Assembly: GCF_014648895.1 (NCBI RefSeq)
Contig: NZ_BMRZ01000006.1
Span: 62,001-126,000 of the forward strand
DNA: 64,000 bases
Direction of reading: 5' to 3'
Origin: Streptomyces tanashiensis
GTDB lineage: Bacteria; Actinomycetota; Actinomycetes; Streptomycetales; Streptomycetaceae
Below the pieces are notes generated by a model that saw only the letters and a program-made list of their open reading frames with translations, was not told the DNA's origin and did not search any database. Below, piece by piece: positions 56,222-64,000 of the stretch. Both the position numbers and the translations under genes were made by a program. The number at the start of each line of letters is the position of its first letter. Positions within the stretch are counted from its first letter, which is position 1.

Positions 56222-57348
56222 CGGGGCTGGTCCTTCGGGGTGTGGTCGCTCAGTGTTCGACCGAAGGCGAGGAGCCGGTGGTACTGGTCGGCGAGGGAGG
56301 CCGGTGGGGTGCCTTCGGGGTCCTTGAAGTAGAAGGCGAGGTCGTGGAGGGGGCCGGTGAGGCCGGTTTCGTGGGCGCGGGCGGTGAGGCGTGCGAGGTC
56401 GAGGACGAGGGGTGCGGCGAGGGCCGAGTCACAGCCCTGCCAGAGGGTCTGGAGGATCATGCGGGTGCCGAGGAAGCCGTCGAAGGCGATGTGGTCCCAG
56501 GCGGTCTTCCACTCCCCCAGGGCGGGGACGTCGTCGATGTGGACCTGGCCCTCGACGGTGGTGCCGAGGGTGTCGGTGAGGACGCGTTCCTTGCCGGCGT
56601 TCTTCGCGGCGGCCGCGGCCGGGTCGGCGAGGGCTGCTCCGTCGCCGCCGCCGAGGAGGTTGCTGCCGGACCAGGCGCGTACGGTCAGGGCGCGCTGGCG
56701 GAACATCGGGGCGAGTACGGCGCGGAGGAGGGTCTGCCCGGTCTTGCCGTCGCGGCCCGCGTGGGGCAGTCGGCTCGTGGCGAGGGGTGCGGCGAGGGCG
56801 GGGTGGCGCAGGCCGGTGGAGGGGGTGAAGTTGATGTACGGGCAGCCGGCGCGGAGTGCCGCGGCGGCGTAGAGGGTGCTGGGTGGGAGCCCGGCGCCCC
56901 CCGACGCCGGCTCCGTGGAGGCCACATTGACGACCACGACGCGGTCCAGGCCAATCCTTCGGCGGAAGTCCGTCAGGTCGGCGGTGAAGGTGGTGATGAG
57001 CTGTTCGTCGGTGCGGGGGTCGCCGGGGACGGGTCCGCCGGGGCGGATCTCGCGGTCGGCGGCTTCGAGTTCGGTGGCGAGGGTGTGGGAGAGGCCGTGG
57101 GGGAGGACTCCGGCGGTGGTGAGCTGTTCGGCGCGCTTGGGGAGGGGGCAGTCGGTGGTGTCGTGGCCGCCGAAGACGAGGGAGGCGAGTGGGGGGAGGC
57201 CGGCGTCGGCGAGTTCGGGGGTTTCGGTGGCCATGCCGGTGGGTGGGTGGAGTCCGGCGACGAGGGCGGCGCAGCCGGCCACGGTGGTGGTGGCGACGGA
57301 GCCTCTCGCGCCGATGAGCCAGATTCCGGTGCGTGGTGTGGTGGTCAC
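56218..57348 (-). CDS. inositol-3-phosphate synthase-like protein
   Basis: 376 residues. NAD-binding start GIWLIGARGSVATTTVAG, typical of myo-inositol-1-phosphate synthase. NFTPSTGLRHPALA and GKTGQTLLRAVLAPMF (catalytic Lys region) and WSGSNLLGGGDGAALADP confirm the family. It could make inositol phosphate from glucose-6-phosphate or a related cyclitol. In other ebo clusters the cyclising enzyme is the dehydroquinate-synthase-like EboD, absent here. GTG 57348 has GAGGGAGG 8 nt upstream. First gene of the overlapping operon. Confidence 0.9.
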   Translation of the reverse strand: MTTTPRTGIWLIGARGSVATTTVAGCAALVAGLHPPTGMATETPELADAGLPPLASLVFGGHDTTDCPLPKRAEQLTTAGVLPHGLSHTLATELEAADREIRPGGPVPGDPRTDEQLITTFTADLTDFRRRIGLDRVVVVNVASTEPASGGAGLPPSTLYAAAALRAGCPYINFTPSTGLRHPALAAPLATSRLPHAGRDGKTGQTLLRAVLAPMFRQRALTVRAWSGSNLLGGGDGAALADPAAAAAKNAGKERVLTDTLGTTVEGQVHIDDVPALGEWKTAWDHIAFDGFLGTRMILQTLWQGCDSALAAPLVLDLARLTARAHETGLTGPLHDLAFYFKDPEGTPPASLADQYHRLLAFGRTLSDHTPKDQPR

Positions 57349-57383
57349 GTCGTCGGCCTCCCTCGGGGGAAAGGTGGGGTGGT

Positions 57384-57423
57384 GGCGGTGGGCGGGGGGT
57401 ACGGCGCCTCCCCGCCCACCGCC
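57384..57423 (-). terminator. hairpin after the ThuA/PQQ-dehydrogenase gene
   Basis: Perfect 14-bp arms GGCGGTGGGCGGGG (57384-57397) and complement (57410-57423), 18 bp past the stop codon. It separates this gene from the ebo-like operon. Confidence 0.75.
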
Positions 57424-57440
57424 GGCTGGTGGGGCTCCCG

Positions 57441-60400
57441 TCAGGAGGGGAGTTCCTTGATCCGGATGTCGCGGAAGGCGGCCTGGTCTGCGGCTCCGTG
57501 GTTCTGGATGCCGATGTGGCCGTCGGTGAGGCTGCGGGCCGGGTCGGTGTTGGTGAAGTCGTTGATCTTGATGCCGTTGAGGAAGACCTGGAGGCGTTCG
57601 CCCGTGACACGGATTTCGTAGGTGTTCCATTGGCCGGGCGGGCGGAGGGCCTGGTCGCGGGCCTTGAGGTTGGCGGACTTGAAGCCGTAGACGGCTCCGG
57701 TGGTGCGGTCGGGGGTGTCGGTGGCGTCGATCTGGATCTCGTAGCCGTTGTTCACGGCGGACCAGGGGTCGTCGCTGGCGGGGAAGCCGACGAAGATGCC
57801 GGAGTTGGAGTCGCCGGTGAGTTTCCAGTCGAGGGTGAGGGAGTAGGAGTGGAACTCCTTTGCCTGGTACCAGAGGAGGCCCATGCCGCCGGTGGAGCGG
57901 AGTTCGCCGTCGGTGACGTCGAAGGTTCCCGGTCCGGCCTGCTTCCAGCCTTCGCGGGTCTCGCCGTTGAAGAGGCTGCGGGTGCCGGTCTGGGGCCGGC
58001 AGTCGGCCTTGGTCCGGCCGGTGGCGTACTGGAGGCCGCCGAGGAGGTGCTGCCGGAAGGCGGGTTCGGTGTAGGACTCCTTGGTGTGGCCGCCTCCGGT
58101 GTAGAAGGAGCGGCCGCCGCCGTAGGTCTGGCACCAGGCGATGGGGTGGTCGCCCTTCATGGTGCCGCCCGTGTAGGTGGTCTCGTCGAGGGTGGCGAGG
58201 ACGCGGGCCTGTCCGCGGGGGTTGGTGCGGTAGTTGTACCACTCGTCGGTGCGCTGCCAGGGGCCGTCGAGGTGGGCGGTGGCGGGGTGGTCGTGGTCTT
58301 CGGCGCGGACGGTGGCGGGCTGGATCTGGGGGTGGGACTGGAAGTAGGCGCCGACGAGTCCGCCGTAGAAGCCCCAGTCGTATTCGGTGTCGGCGGCCGC
58401 GTGGATGCCCATGTAGCCGCCGCCGGTGGAGACGTAGTTCTCGAAGGCGGTCTGCTGGTCGGTGTCGAGGACGTCGCCGGTGGTGGAGAGGAAGACGACG
58501 GCGTCGTAGCGGGCGAGGTTGGCGGTGGTGAACTGGCGGGGTTCTTCGGTGGCGTCGACGACGATGTCGTTGGCTGCGCCGAGTTCCTTGAGGGCGGTGA
58601 CTCCGCTGGGGATGGAGTCGTGGCGGAAGCCGGCGGTCTTGGAGAAGACGAGGACGCGCTTGGTGGTGCGGTTGACCGGGGTGCTGGAGAAGGTGAAGTC
58701 GTCGAGGTCGTAGAGGGCGCCGGTGCCGCCCTTGAAGACGAGGAAGAGTTCGGTGGTCTTGCGGGGGAGGTTCCGCAGGGGGACGTCGATGTCCTGGAAG
58801 GTCTCCCAGCTTCCGGTGACGGGGACGGGTGCGGAGCCGTGGAGGGGGCCGGTGGGTGAGCCGGTGCGGACTTCGAGGAAGCCGCCGTTGCCGCCGGAGG
58901 AGATGCGGGCGGTGAGTTTGGTGGCTCCGTTGATGTTGTAGGGCTTGAAGGAGATCCAGTCGCCGTCGTTGATGTCACCTACGGTGCGTCCGCCGTTGGC
59001 CTGGGTCTTGTCGAAGAGGTTGACGCCGTTCTGGGCGTCGAAGTGCTCGGCCTGGCGGTGGCGGGGCTGGAGTTTGGCCTGGTCGTTGCCGGTGAGGGCG
59101 GCCTGTCCGCCGCCTCCGCCGTCGGTGTATTCGGCGTTGAAGACGGCGAAGATGTTGGCGTCGTCGTCGTGGCCTCCGTCGGCGGAGGTCTTGATGGTGC
59201 CGGTGCAGCCGTTGGCGGTGGTGACGGGGTGGCCGTGGCTGTCGTGGCCGAGGACGTAGGTGACCTTGACCTTGGCGCAGTCGATGGTGCCGTCTTCGGG
59301 GTCGGTCACCTTGACGGTGAAGGGGATGTCGTCGCCGAAGGAGAAGAGGGCTCCTTCTGCGGGGAGTTCGAGGGTGACCTTGGGTGCGGTGTTGCCGACG
59401 ACGAGGTGGACGGAGGCGGAGCCGGTGCGGCCGCTCGCGTCCTTCGCGGTGACGGTCGCCGTGTAGGTGCCGTTCTCGCGGTACGTGTGGGTGGGGTTGG
59501 CGGCTGTGGAGGTGCTGCCGTCGCCGAAGTCCCAGGTGTAGGTGAGGGTGTCGCCGTCGCCGTCGGTGGTGCCGGCGGAGGAGAAGGCGACCTTCAGCGG
59601 GGCGGTGCCGGAGGTCTTGTCGGCGGCGGCCTCGGCGACCGGGGAGCGTCCGCCGGTGGCGTTCTCGATGCGGTAGAGGCCGGAGTTGTGGTCGCCGCCG
59701 AACCAGGCGGTGCCGTAGTCGAGGACGTAGAGGGCGCCGTCGGGTCCGAAGGCCATGTCCATGATCTGGGTGCCGGTCCAGGGGACGTCGTTGATGGAGG
59801 CGACGGTGCCGTCGGCGTCCTGGTCGATGCGCTTGATCCAGCGGCGGCCGAATTCGCCGGCGAAGAAGTCGCCGTCGTAGGCCTCGGGGAATTTGACGGG
59901 GGAGGTGTTGGCGGGGTCGTAGCGGTAGACGGGGCCGCCCATGGGTGATTCGGATCCGGTGCCGAACTCGGGTACGGAGCCGCCGTTGTAGGGGATCCAG
60001 GCGGGTTCGGCCGGGGGCAGGTCGACGAGTCCGGTGTTGTACGGGGATTCGTTCTTCAGTGCGGCGCAGTCGAAGGTGGCGCCGGAGGTCTTGGTGGCGA
60101 AGTCGTAGGCGACGTAGGGGTCGTTGTCGCCGGTGCAGAAGGGCCAGCCGAAGTTGCCGGGCTTGGTGACGCGGGCGAATTCGACCTGTCCGGCGGGGCC
60201 GCGCCGGGGGTCGGCGGCGCCTGCGTCGGGGCCGTAGTCGCCGACGTAGAGGATGCCGGTGGCCTTGTCGACGCTGAAGCGGAAGGGGTTGCGGAAGCCC
60301 ATGGCGTAGATCTCGGGGCGGGTCTTCGCGGTGCCGGGGGCGAAGAGGTTGCCGTCGGGGACGGTGTAGGTGCCGTCGTCGGCGACCTTGATGCGGAGGA

Positions 60401-61172
60401 TCTTGCCGCGGAGGTCGTTGGTGTTGCCGGAGGTGCGGCGGGCGTCGAAGGCGGGGTTGCGGCCGGGGCGGTCGTCCATGGGGGTGAAGCCGTCGGAGGC
60501 GAAGGGGTTGGAGTCGTCGCCGGTCGACAGGTAGAGGTTGCCCTGGGCGTCGAAGTCGATGTCGCCGCCGACGTGGCAGCAGATGCCGCGGGTGGCGGGG
60601 ATGTCGAGGACCTTCTTCTCGCTGCTGTTGTCGAGGGTGAGGTCGGCGTTGAGTGTGAAGCGGGAGAGGCGGTTGACGCCGTCGTAGGGGGCGAGCTGTT
60701 CGGGGGTGCCGTTCTCGGGGGCGTCGCCTGCGGGGGTGTTCAGGGGTGGGGCGTAGTAGAGGTAGATGGCTCTGTTGTGGGCGAAGTCGGGGTCGAGGCC
60801 GATGCCCTGGAGGCCTTCTTCGTCGTGGGAGTAGACGGGGACGGTTCCGATGACGGTGGTGTTGCCGGCGGCGTCGGTGCGGCGGAGTTCGCCGCCGCGG
60901 TCGGTGTGGAGGACGCTGCGGTCGGGGAGTACGGCGAGGGACATGGGTTCGCCGACTTCTTCGCCGCCCTTGGCGAGGGTGACCTGCTGGAATGCCTCGT
61001 CGGCCGAGGCGGCCGAGGAGACCGAGGCGGCCGAAGCGCCCGGGGAGGCCGGGGCGGCGGGGGCGGCGTGGTCTTCCGGTTCGGCCGCGAGGCCCTGGGG
61101 GGCGCCGAGGGCGAGGAGTCCGATCGTGAGGAGGGCGAGGGTCTTCCTGGCTCGGAGTCGTTGTCTGTGCAC
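57441..61172 (-). CDS. secreted multidomain protein: PQQ-type sugar dehydrogenase, PKD, CBM6-like, ThuA, DUF1080
   Basis: 1243 residues. Signal peptide (ALLTIGLLALGAPQGLAAE). About 45-500: quinoprotein glucose/sorbosone-dehydrogenase propeller (YSHDEEGLQGIGLDPDF, RGKILRIKV, MGFRNPFRFSVD, GPDGALYVLDYG). About 510-595: PKD domain (YTWDFGDGSTST). About 700-830: CBM6/35-like domain (QNGVNLFDK...DINDGDWISF). About 835-1055: ThuA (KTAGFRHDSIPSG, GGGYMGIHAAADTEYDW). About 1060-1243: DUF1080/3-keto-glycoside hydrolase-like (SLFNGETREGWKQ...). GTG 61172 has GGAGGA. A secreted glycan oxidation/3-keto-sugar cleavage enzyme is plausible. Confidence 0.9.
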   Translation of the reverse strand: MHRQRLRARKTLALLTIGLLALGAPQGLAAEPEDHAAPAAPASPGASAASVSSAASADEAFQQVTLAKGGEEVGEPMSLAVLPDRSVLHTDRGGELRRTDAAGNTTVIGTVPVYSHDEEGLQGIGLDPDFAHNRAIYLYYAPPLNTPAGDAPENGTPEQLAPYDGVNRLSRFTLNADLTLDNSSEKKVLDIPATRGICCHVGGDIDFDAQGNLYLSTGDDSNPFASDGFTPMDDRPGRNPAFDARRTSGNTNDLRGKILRIKVADDGTYTVPDGNLFAPGTAKTRPEIYAMGFRNPFRFSVDKATGILYVGDYGPDAGAADPRRGPAGQVEFARVTKPGNFGWPFCTGDNDPYVAYDFATKTSGATFDCAALKNESPYNTGLVDLPPAEPAWIPYNGGSVPEFGTGSESPMGGPVYRYDPANTSPVKFPEAYDGDFFAGEFGRRWIKRIDQDADGTVASINDVPWTGTQIMDMAFGPDGALYVLDYGTAWFGGDHNSGLYRIENATGGRSPVAEAAADKTSGTAPLKVAFSSAGTTDGDGDTLTYTWDFGDGSTSTAANPTHTYRENGTYTATVTAKDASGRTGSASVHLVVGNTAPKVTLELPAEGALFSFGDDIPFTVKVTDPEDGTIDCAKVKVTYVLGHDSHGHPVTTANGCTGTIKTSADGGHDDDANIFAVFNAEYTDGGGGGQAALTGNDQAKLQPRHRQAEHFDAQNGVNLFDKTQANGGRTVGDINDGDWISFKPYNINGATKLTARISSGGNGGFLEVRTGSPTGPLHGSAPVPVTGSWETFQDIDVPLRNLPRKTTELFLVFKGGTGALYDLDDFTFSSTPVNRTTKRVLVFSKTAGFRHDSIPSGVTALKELGAANDIVVDATEEPRQFTTANLARYDAVVFLSTTGDVLDTDQQTAFENYVSTGGGYMGIHAAADTEYDWGFYGGLVGAYFQSHPQIQPATVRAEDHDHPATAHLDGPWQRTDEWYNYRTNPRGQARVLATLDETTYTGGTMKGDHPIAWCQTYGGGRSFYTGGGHTKESYTEPAFRQHLLGGLQYATGRTKADCRPQTGTRSLFNGETREGWKQAGPGTFDVTDGELRSTGGMGLLWYQAKEFHSYSLTLDWKLTGDSNSGIFVGFPASDDPWSAVNNGYEIQIDATDTPDRTTGAVYGFKSANLKARDQALRPPGQWNTYEIRVTGERLQVFLNGIKINDFTNTDPARSLTDGHIGIQNHGAADQAAFRDIRIKELPS

Positions 61173-61325
61173 GGATGTCCTCCGGAGTAGGGGTGTGCGG
61201 GTGTCCGGGGACCGGCGTGCGCCGTCACGCTGGTCGAGTGGGCCAGTTACGCCATGTACACATCAGGGACCGTAGCGAGGTTCGTCCACTCCGTGAACCC
61301 CTTGTGCACGCTTCCATCGAACTTT

Positions 61326-61357
61326 CCACCGCGAGAGGACAAAGACTCCCGCGGTGG
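61326..61357 (-). terminator. hairpin after the sugar isomerase gene
   Basis: CCACCGCG (61326-61333) pairs with CGCGGTGG (61350-61357), loop 16 nt, then AAAG on the minus strand. 12 bp past the isomerase stop. Confidence 0.55.
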
Positions 61358-61369
61358 TAGCGGGGGACG

Positions 61370-62374
61370 TCAGTCACCCCTCCCGAAGGCGGCGTCGAAC
61401 GAGGCCGCCGGGGGGTCGAAGTCGTACTTCTTGAGGAAGGCGAGCGCCTCGGGCGCGCCCGTCAGCCGGTCCATGCCGGCGTCCTCCCACTCCACCGAGA
61501 CCGGTCCGCCGTAGCCGATGGAGCGCAGCATCCGGAAGACGTCCTCCCAGGGCACGTCGCCGTGCCCGGCGGAGACGAAGTCCCAGCCGCGCCGGGGGTC
61601 GCCCCAGGGCAGGTGGGAGCCGAGCCGCCCGTTGCGCCCGTCGAGCCGCCTGCGGGCCTCCTTGCAGTCCACGTGGTAGATCCGGTCGCGGAAGTCCCAC
61701 AGGAAGCCGACGGGGTCGAGGTCCTGCCAGACGAAGTGGCTCGGGTCGAAGTTGAGCCCGAAGGCGGGGCGTCTCCCGACGGCGTCCAGGGCCCGCTGGG
61801 TGGTCCAGTAGTCGTAGGCGATCTCGCTGGGGTGCACCTCGTGGGCGAACCGCACGCCCTCGGCGTCGAAGACGTCGAGGATCGGGTTCCACCGTGCGGC
61901 GAAGTCCTCGAAGCCGCGCTCGATCATGCGCTCGGGGACGGGTGGGAACATCGCCACGAGGTGCCAGATCGAGGAGCCGGTGAAGCCGACGACGGTGTCG
62001 ACGCCGAGCGCCGCGGCGGCGCGCGCGGTGTCCGCGAGCTCGCGGGCGGCCCGCCGGCGTACCCCTTCGGCGTCGCCGTCGCCCCAGATCCGGGCGGGCA
62101 CGATCGCCTGGTGGCGTTCGTCGATCGGATGGTCGCAGACGGCCTGCCCCACCAGGTGGTTGGAGATCGCCCAGCACTTCAGGCCGTAGGCGTCGAGGAG
62201 TTCGCGTCTGCCCTTGACGTACGCGGGGTCGGCGAGGGCCTTGTCGATCTCGAAGTGATCTCCCCAGCATGCGAGTTCGAGTCCGTCGTAGCCGAAGTCG
62301 CGGGCGAGCCGGCAGACCTCCTCCAGGGGGAGGTCGGCCCATTGGCCGGTGAAGAGCGTGAAGGGTCGTGGCAC
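61370..62374 (-). CDS. sugar phosphate isomerase/epimerase
   Basis: 334 residues, xylose-isomerase-like TIM barrel: FTGQWADLPLEEVCRLARDFGYDGLELACWGDHFEI, ISNHLVGQAVCDHPID, FAHEVHPSEIAYDY (metal Glu), GLNFDPSHFVWQDLDP (Asp/His) and HVDCKEARR, and a final VSVEWEDAGMDR. Acts on a sugar or keto-sugar. GTG 62374 has AGGAGG 9 nt upstream, and it lies 13 bp after the Gfo/Idh/MocA gene, so they are one transcript. Confidence 0.9.
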   Translation of the reverse strand: MPRPFTLFTGQWADLPLEEVCRLARDFGYDGLELACWGDHFEIDKALADPAYVKGRRELLDAYGLKCWAISNHLVGQAVCDHPIDERHQAIVPARIWGDGDAEGVRRRAARELADTARAAAALGVDTVVGFTGSSIWHLVAMFPPVPERMIERGFEDFAARWNPILDVFDAEGVRFAHEVHPSEIAYDYWTTQRALDAVGRRPAFGLNFDPSHFVWQDLDPVGFLWDFRDRIYHVDCKEARRRLDGRNGRLGSHLPWGDPRRGWDFVSAGHGDVPWEDVFRMLRSIGYGGPVSVEWEDAGMDRLTGAPEALAFLKKYDFDPPAASFDAAFGRGD

Positions 62375-62387
62375 GGTCGGGCGCCTC

Positions 62388-63605
62388 CTAGCCGGATACG
62401 GGGATGGCGGGTACGGGGGTGTAGACGGCGCTGTTCCGGGCGCTGTCCTCCACGGCGGCCAGGACCCGCTGGACCTGGAGGCCGTCGGCGAAGGAGGGCG
62501 CCGGGGCGGTGCCGGTCGCGATGGCGTGGACCAGGTCGCGGGCCTGGTGGGCGAAGGTGTGCTCGTAGCCGAGTCCGTGACCGGGCGGCCACCAGCCCTC
62601 CAGGTACGGGTGGGCGGGCTCGGTCACGAGGATGCGGCGGAAGCCGGCGGAGACGGCGGGCTCGGTGTGGTCGTGGAAGGAGAGTTCGTTGAGCCGCTCC
62701 AGGTCGAAGGCGAGGGAGCCCTTCTCTCCGTTGATCTCCAGGCGCAGCGCGTTCTTGCGTCCGGAGGCCATGCGGGTGGCCTCGAAGGAGGCGAGGGCCC
62801 CGGAGGCGAGGCGCCCGGTGAACAGGGCGGCGTCGTCGACCGTGACCTGCCCGTACGCCTCCGATCCCGCTCCCCCGCCGAGACCGCCCGTGGTGGCGCC
62901 CGCGAGCCGCGGCCGTTTCCGTACGAAGGTCTCGGTGAGTGCCGAGACGCCGACGAGCGGCTCCCCCGCGAGGTGCTGGGCGAGGTCGACGGCGTGGGCG
63001 CCCAGGTCCCCGAGCGCGCCCGAGCCCGCGTGCTCGCGCTCCAGGCGCCAGGTCAGCGGGAAGTCGGGGTCGACGAGCCAGTCCTGGAGGTACGTGACGC
63101 GGACGTGCCGCAGTGCGCCGAGGCGGCCGTCCGCGACGAGGCTCCGGGCGTACGCGAGGGCGGGCACCCTGCGGTAGTTGAAGCCGACCATGGCGATCTG
63201 GCCTCGGGCGGCGGCGGCCTCGGCGGCCGCCGCCATCGTCTCGGCCTCGGCCACCGAGTTCGCGAGCGGTTTCTCGCACAGCACGTGCTTGCCGGCCTCC
63301 AGGGCGGCGACGGCGATCTCCGCATGGCTGTCGCCCGGGGTGCAGACGTCGACGAGCTGGACGTCCTCGCGGGAGATCAGGGCCCGCCAGTCGGTCTCCG
63401 CGGCGGCCCAGCCGTGCCGGCGGGCGGCGGCCCGGACGGCTGTGGCGTCGCGGCCGGCGACGGCGGCGAGGACGGGCCGCAGCGGGAGGTCGAAGGCGCG
63501 GCCCGCGGTGCGCCAGCCCTGTGAGTGGGCGGCGCCCATGAACGCGTAGCCGACCATGCCGACGCCGAGTGTCGGCGGTGCGGCCCCGCTCTCCGTCTGT
63601 TCCAT
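62388..63605 (-). CDS. Gfo/Idh/MocA family oxidoreductase
   Basis: 405 residues. NAD(P) fold GVGMVGYAFMGAAHSQGWR, CTPGDSHAEIAVAALEAGKHVLCEKPLANSVAEAETM with the EKP catalytic Lys, then the GFNYRRVPALAYARSLV and DLGAHAVDLAQHL segments of the C-terminal beta domain. Oxidises or isomerises a sugar or cyclitol. ATG 63605 has GGAGGA. Between a sugar-ABC binding protein and a sugar isomerase, so part of a sugar-use operon. Confidence 0.92.
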   Translation of the reverse strand: MEQTESGAAPPTLGVGMVGYAFMGAAHSQGWRTAGRAFDLPLRPVLAAVAGRDATAVRAAARRHGWAAAETDWRALISREDVQLVDVCTPGDSHAEIAVAALEAGKHVLCEKPLANSVAEAETMAAAAEAAAARGQIAMVGFNYRRVPALAYARSLVADGRLGALRHVRVTYLQDWLVDPDFPLTWRLEREHAGSGALGDLGAHAVDLAQHLAGEPLVGVSALTETFVRKRPRLAGATTGGLGGGAGSEAYGQVTVDDAALFTGRLASGALASFEATRMASGRKNALRLEINGEKGSLAFDLERLNELSFHDHTEPAVSAGFRRILVTEPAHPYLEGWWPPGHGLGYEHTFAHQARDLVHAIATGTAPAPSFADGLQVQRVLAAVEDSARNSAVYTPVPAIPVSG

Positions 63606-63657
63606 ACGGTTCCTCCGTTTCGTGGTGCGCGACGGGTCGTTCCCTGGGCCGGCGAGG

Positions 63658-64000
63658 TCAGTTGAAGCCGGTGGGGAGGTACTCGTCGACGTTCTCCTTG
63701 GTGACGACGGCCGAGTAGAGGGTGATCGAGGCGGGGATCTCCAGCTCGGCCATGCCGCCGATCCCCTTCTTCTGGCCGAGGGCGCGCGCGAGGTCGATCG
63801 CGGAGGCGGCCATGGTCGGCGGGTAGAGGACGGTGGCCTTGAGGACGCTGTCGTCGGCCTTGATGGCGTCCATGGCGGACTTGGCCCCGGCGCCGCCGAC
63901 CATCAGGAAGTCCTTGCGGCCGGCCTGGGCGATGGCGCGGAGCGCGCCGACGCCCTGGTCGTCGTCGTGGTTCCACAGGGCGTCGAACTTCGGCTGCGCC
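63658..64000 (-). CDS. sugar ABC transporter substrate-binding protein, C-terminal part (cut by window edge)
   Basis: The last ~114 residues of a ribose-type (Peripla_BP_4) periplasmic binding protein: WNHDDDQGVGALRAIAQAGRKDFLMVGGAGAKSAMDAI, then VLYPPTMAASAIDLARAL and a final VTKENVDEYLPTGFN. The 5' part with signal peptide lies outside to the right. Reads into the Gfo/Idh/MocA gene 52 bp downstream. Imports a sugar or inositol-like compound for that pathway. Confidence 0.88.
   Translation of the reverse strand, partial: AQPKFDALWNHDDDQGVGALRAIAQAGRKDFLMVGGAGAKSAMDAIKADDSVLKATVLYPPTMAASAIDLARALGQKKGIGGMAELEIPASITLYSAVVTKENVDEYLPTGFN

Noticed and set aside
57333..58859. 508-residue plus-strand frame opposite the ThuA/PQQ gene
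   Set aside because: Val/Gly/Glu-rich shadow. The minus strand has well-defined domains throughout.

Overview
The window is about 72% GC by eye and has a Streptomyces-type gene set: SsgA-like and WhiB-like developmental proteins, two XRE/DUF5753 + DUF397 + RsbW-like ATPase loci, many GTG/TTG starts and ATGA-overlapping operons. It is very probably a Streptomyces chromosome. Most genes are ordinary core or accessory metabolism. There is no phage, insertion sequence or CRISPR array.

Layout. 0-6.5 kb: 3' end of an M1 aminopeptidase, an MpaB-like oxygenase, an orphan ATP-synthase b-like protein, a secreted sphingomyelinase, a macro-domain protein divergent from an HTH + ClpN pair, and a MerR regulator. 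6.5-13.7 kb: a beta-oxidation block (FadB-like, thiolase, acyl-CoA dehydrogenase, CaiB-type CoA transferase) and a saccharopine-dehydrogenase-like reductase. 13.7-23.1 kb: VOC protein, endonuclease V, YciI, BNR/Ycf48-like protein, CDGSH/Fer4 protein, SsgA-like protein, ABC-F protein with a structured leader, first XRE/DUF397/ATPase locus, acyl-ACP desaturase, WhiB-like protein. 23.1-30.3 kb: an organosulfur operon (leader peptide, DszB-like desulfinase homologue, SsuA-C-B, a second signal-less SsuA-like protein, SsuD) facing an IclR regulator. 30.3-48.6 kb: TetR regulator with a probable target hydrolase, RCC1/DUF11 secreted protein, divergent LigD-type polymerase and DNA ligase, MFS exporter, SEC-C protein, GH4 glycosidase, M64 peptidase, second XRE/DUF397/ATPase locus, methyltransferases, PhnA-like protein, tRNA-Leu(GAG). 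48.7-64 kb: a tightly overlapping ebo-type operon (inositol-phosphate-synthase-like, UbiA, isomerase, EboA, TatD, EboE, phosphodiesterase) flanked by sugar-isomerase, ThuA/PQQ-dehydrogenase, Gfo/Idh/MocA and sugar-ABC genes.

The most unusual signals are non-coding. (1) At least five short tandem-repeat arrays sit directly downstream of genes, with one repeat unit running over the host gene's stop codon (endonuclease V, DUF397, DszB-like, SEC-C and DUF4352 genes). Two more arrays start just after a stop codon but lie in the N-terminal codons of the next, overlapping gene. (2) Four genes share the 8-mer CCTAGGCT ending 6-8 nt before the start codon, and others have TANNNT at the same place, which suggests many leaderless transcripts. 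(3) Several good palindromic operators can be assigned to adjacent regulators (IclR, TetR, MerR, HTH, XRE).

In the sulfur operon, the leader peptide and IclR operators precede a protein that keeps the Cys-His-Arg pattern of DszB. This suggests import of an organosulfur compound by SsuABC and release of sulfite by SsuD and/or the desulfinase-like protein.
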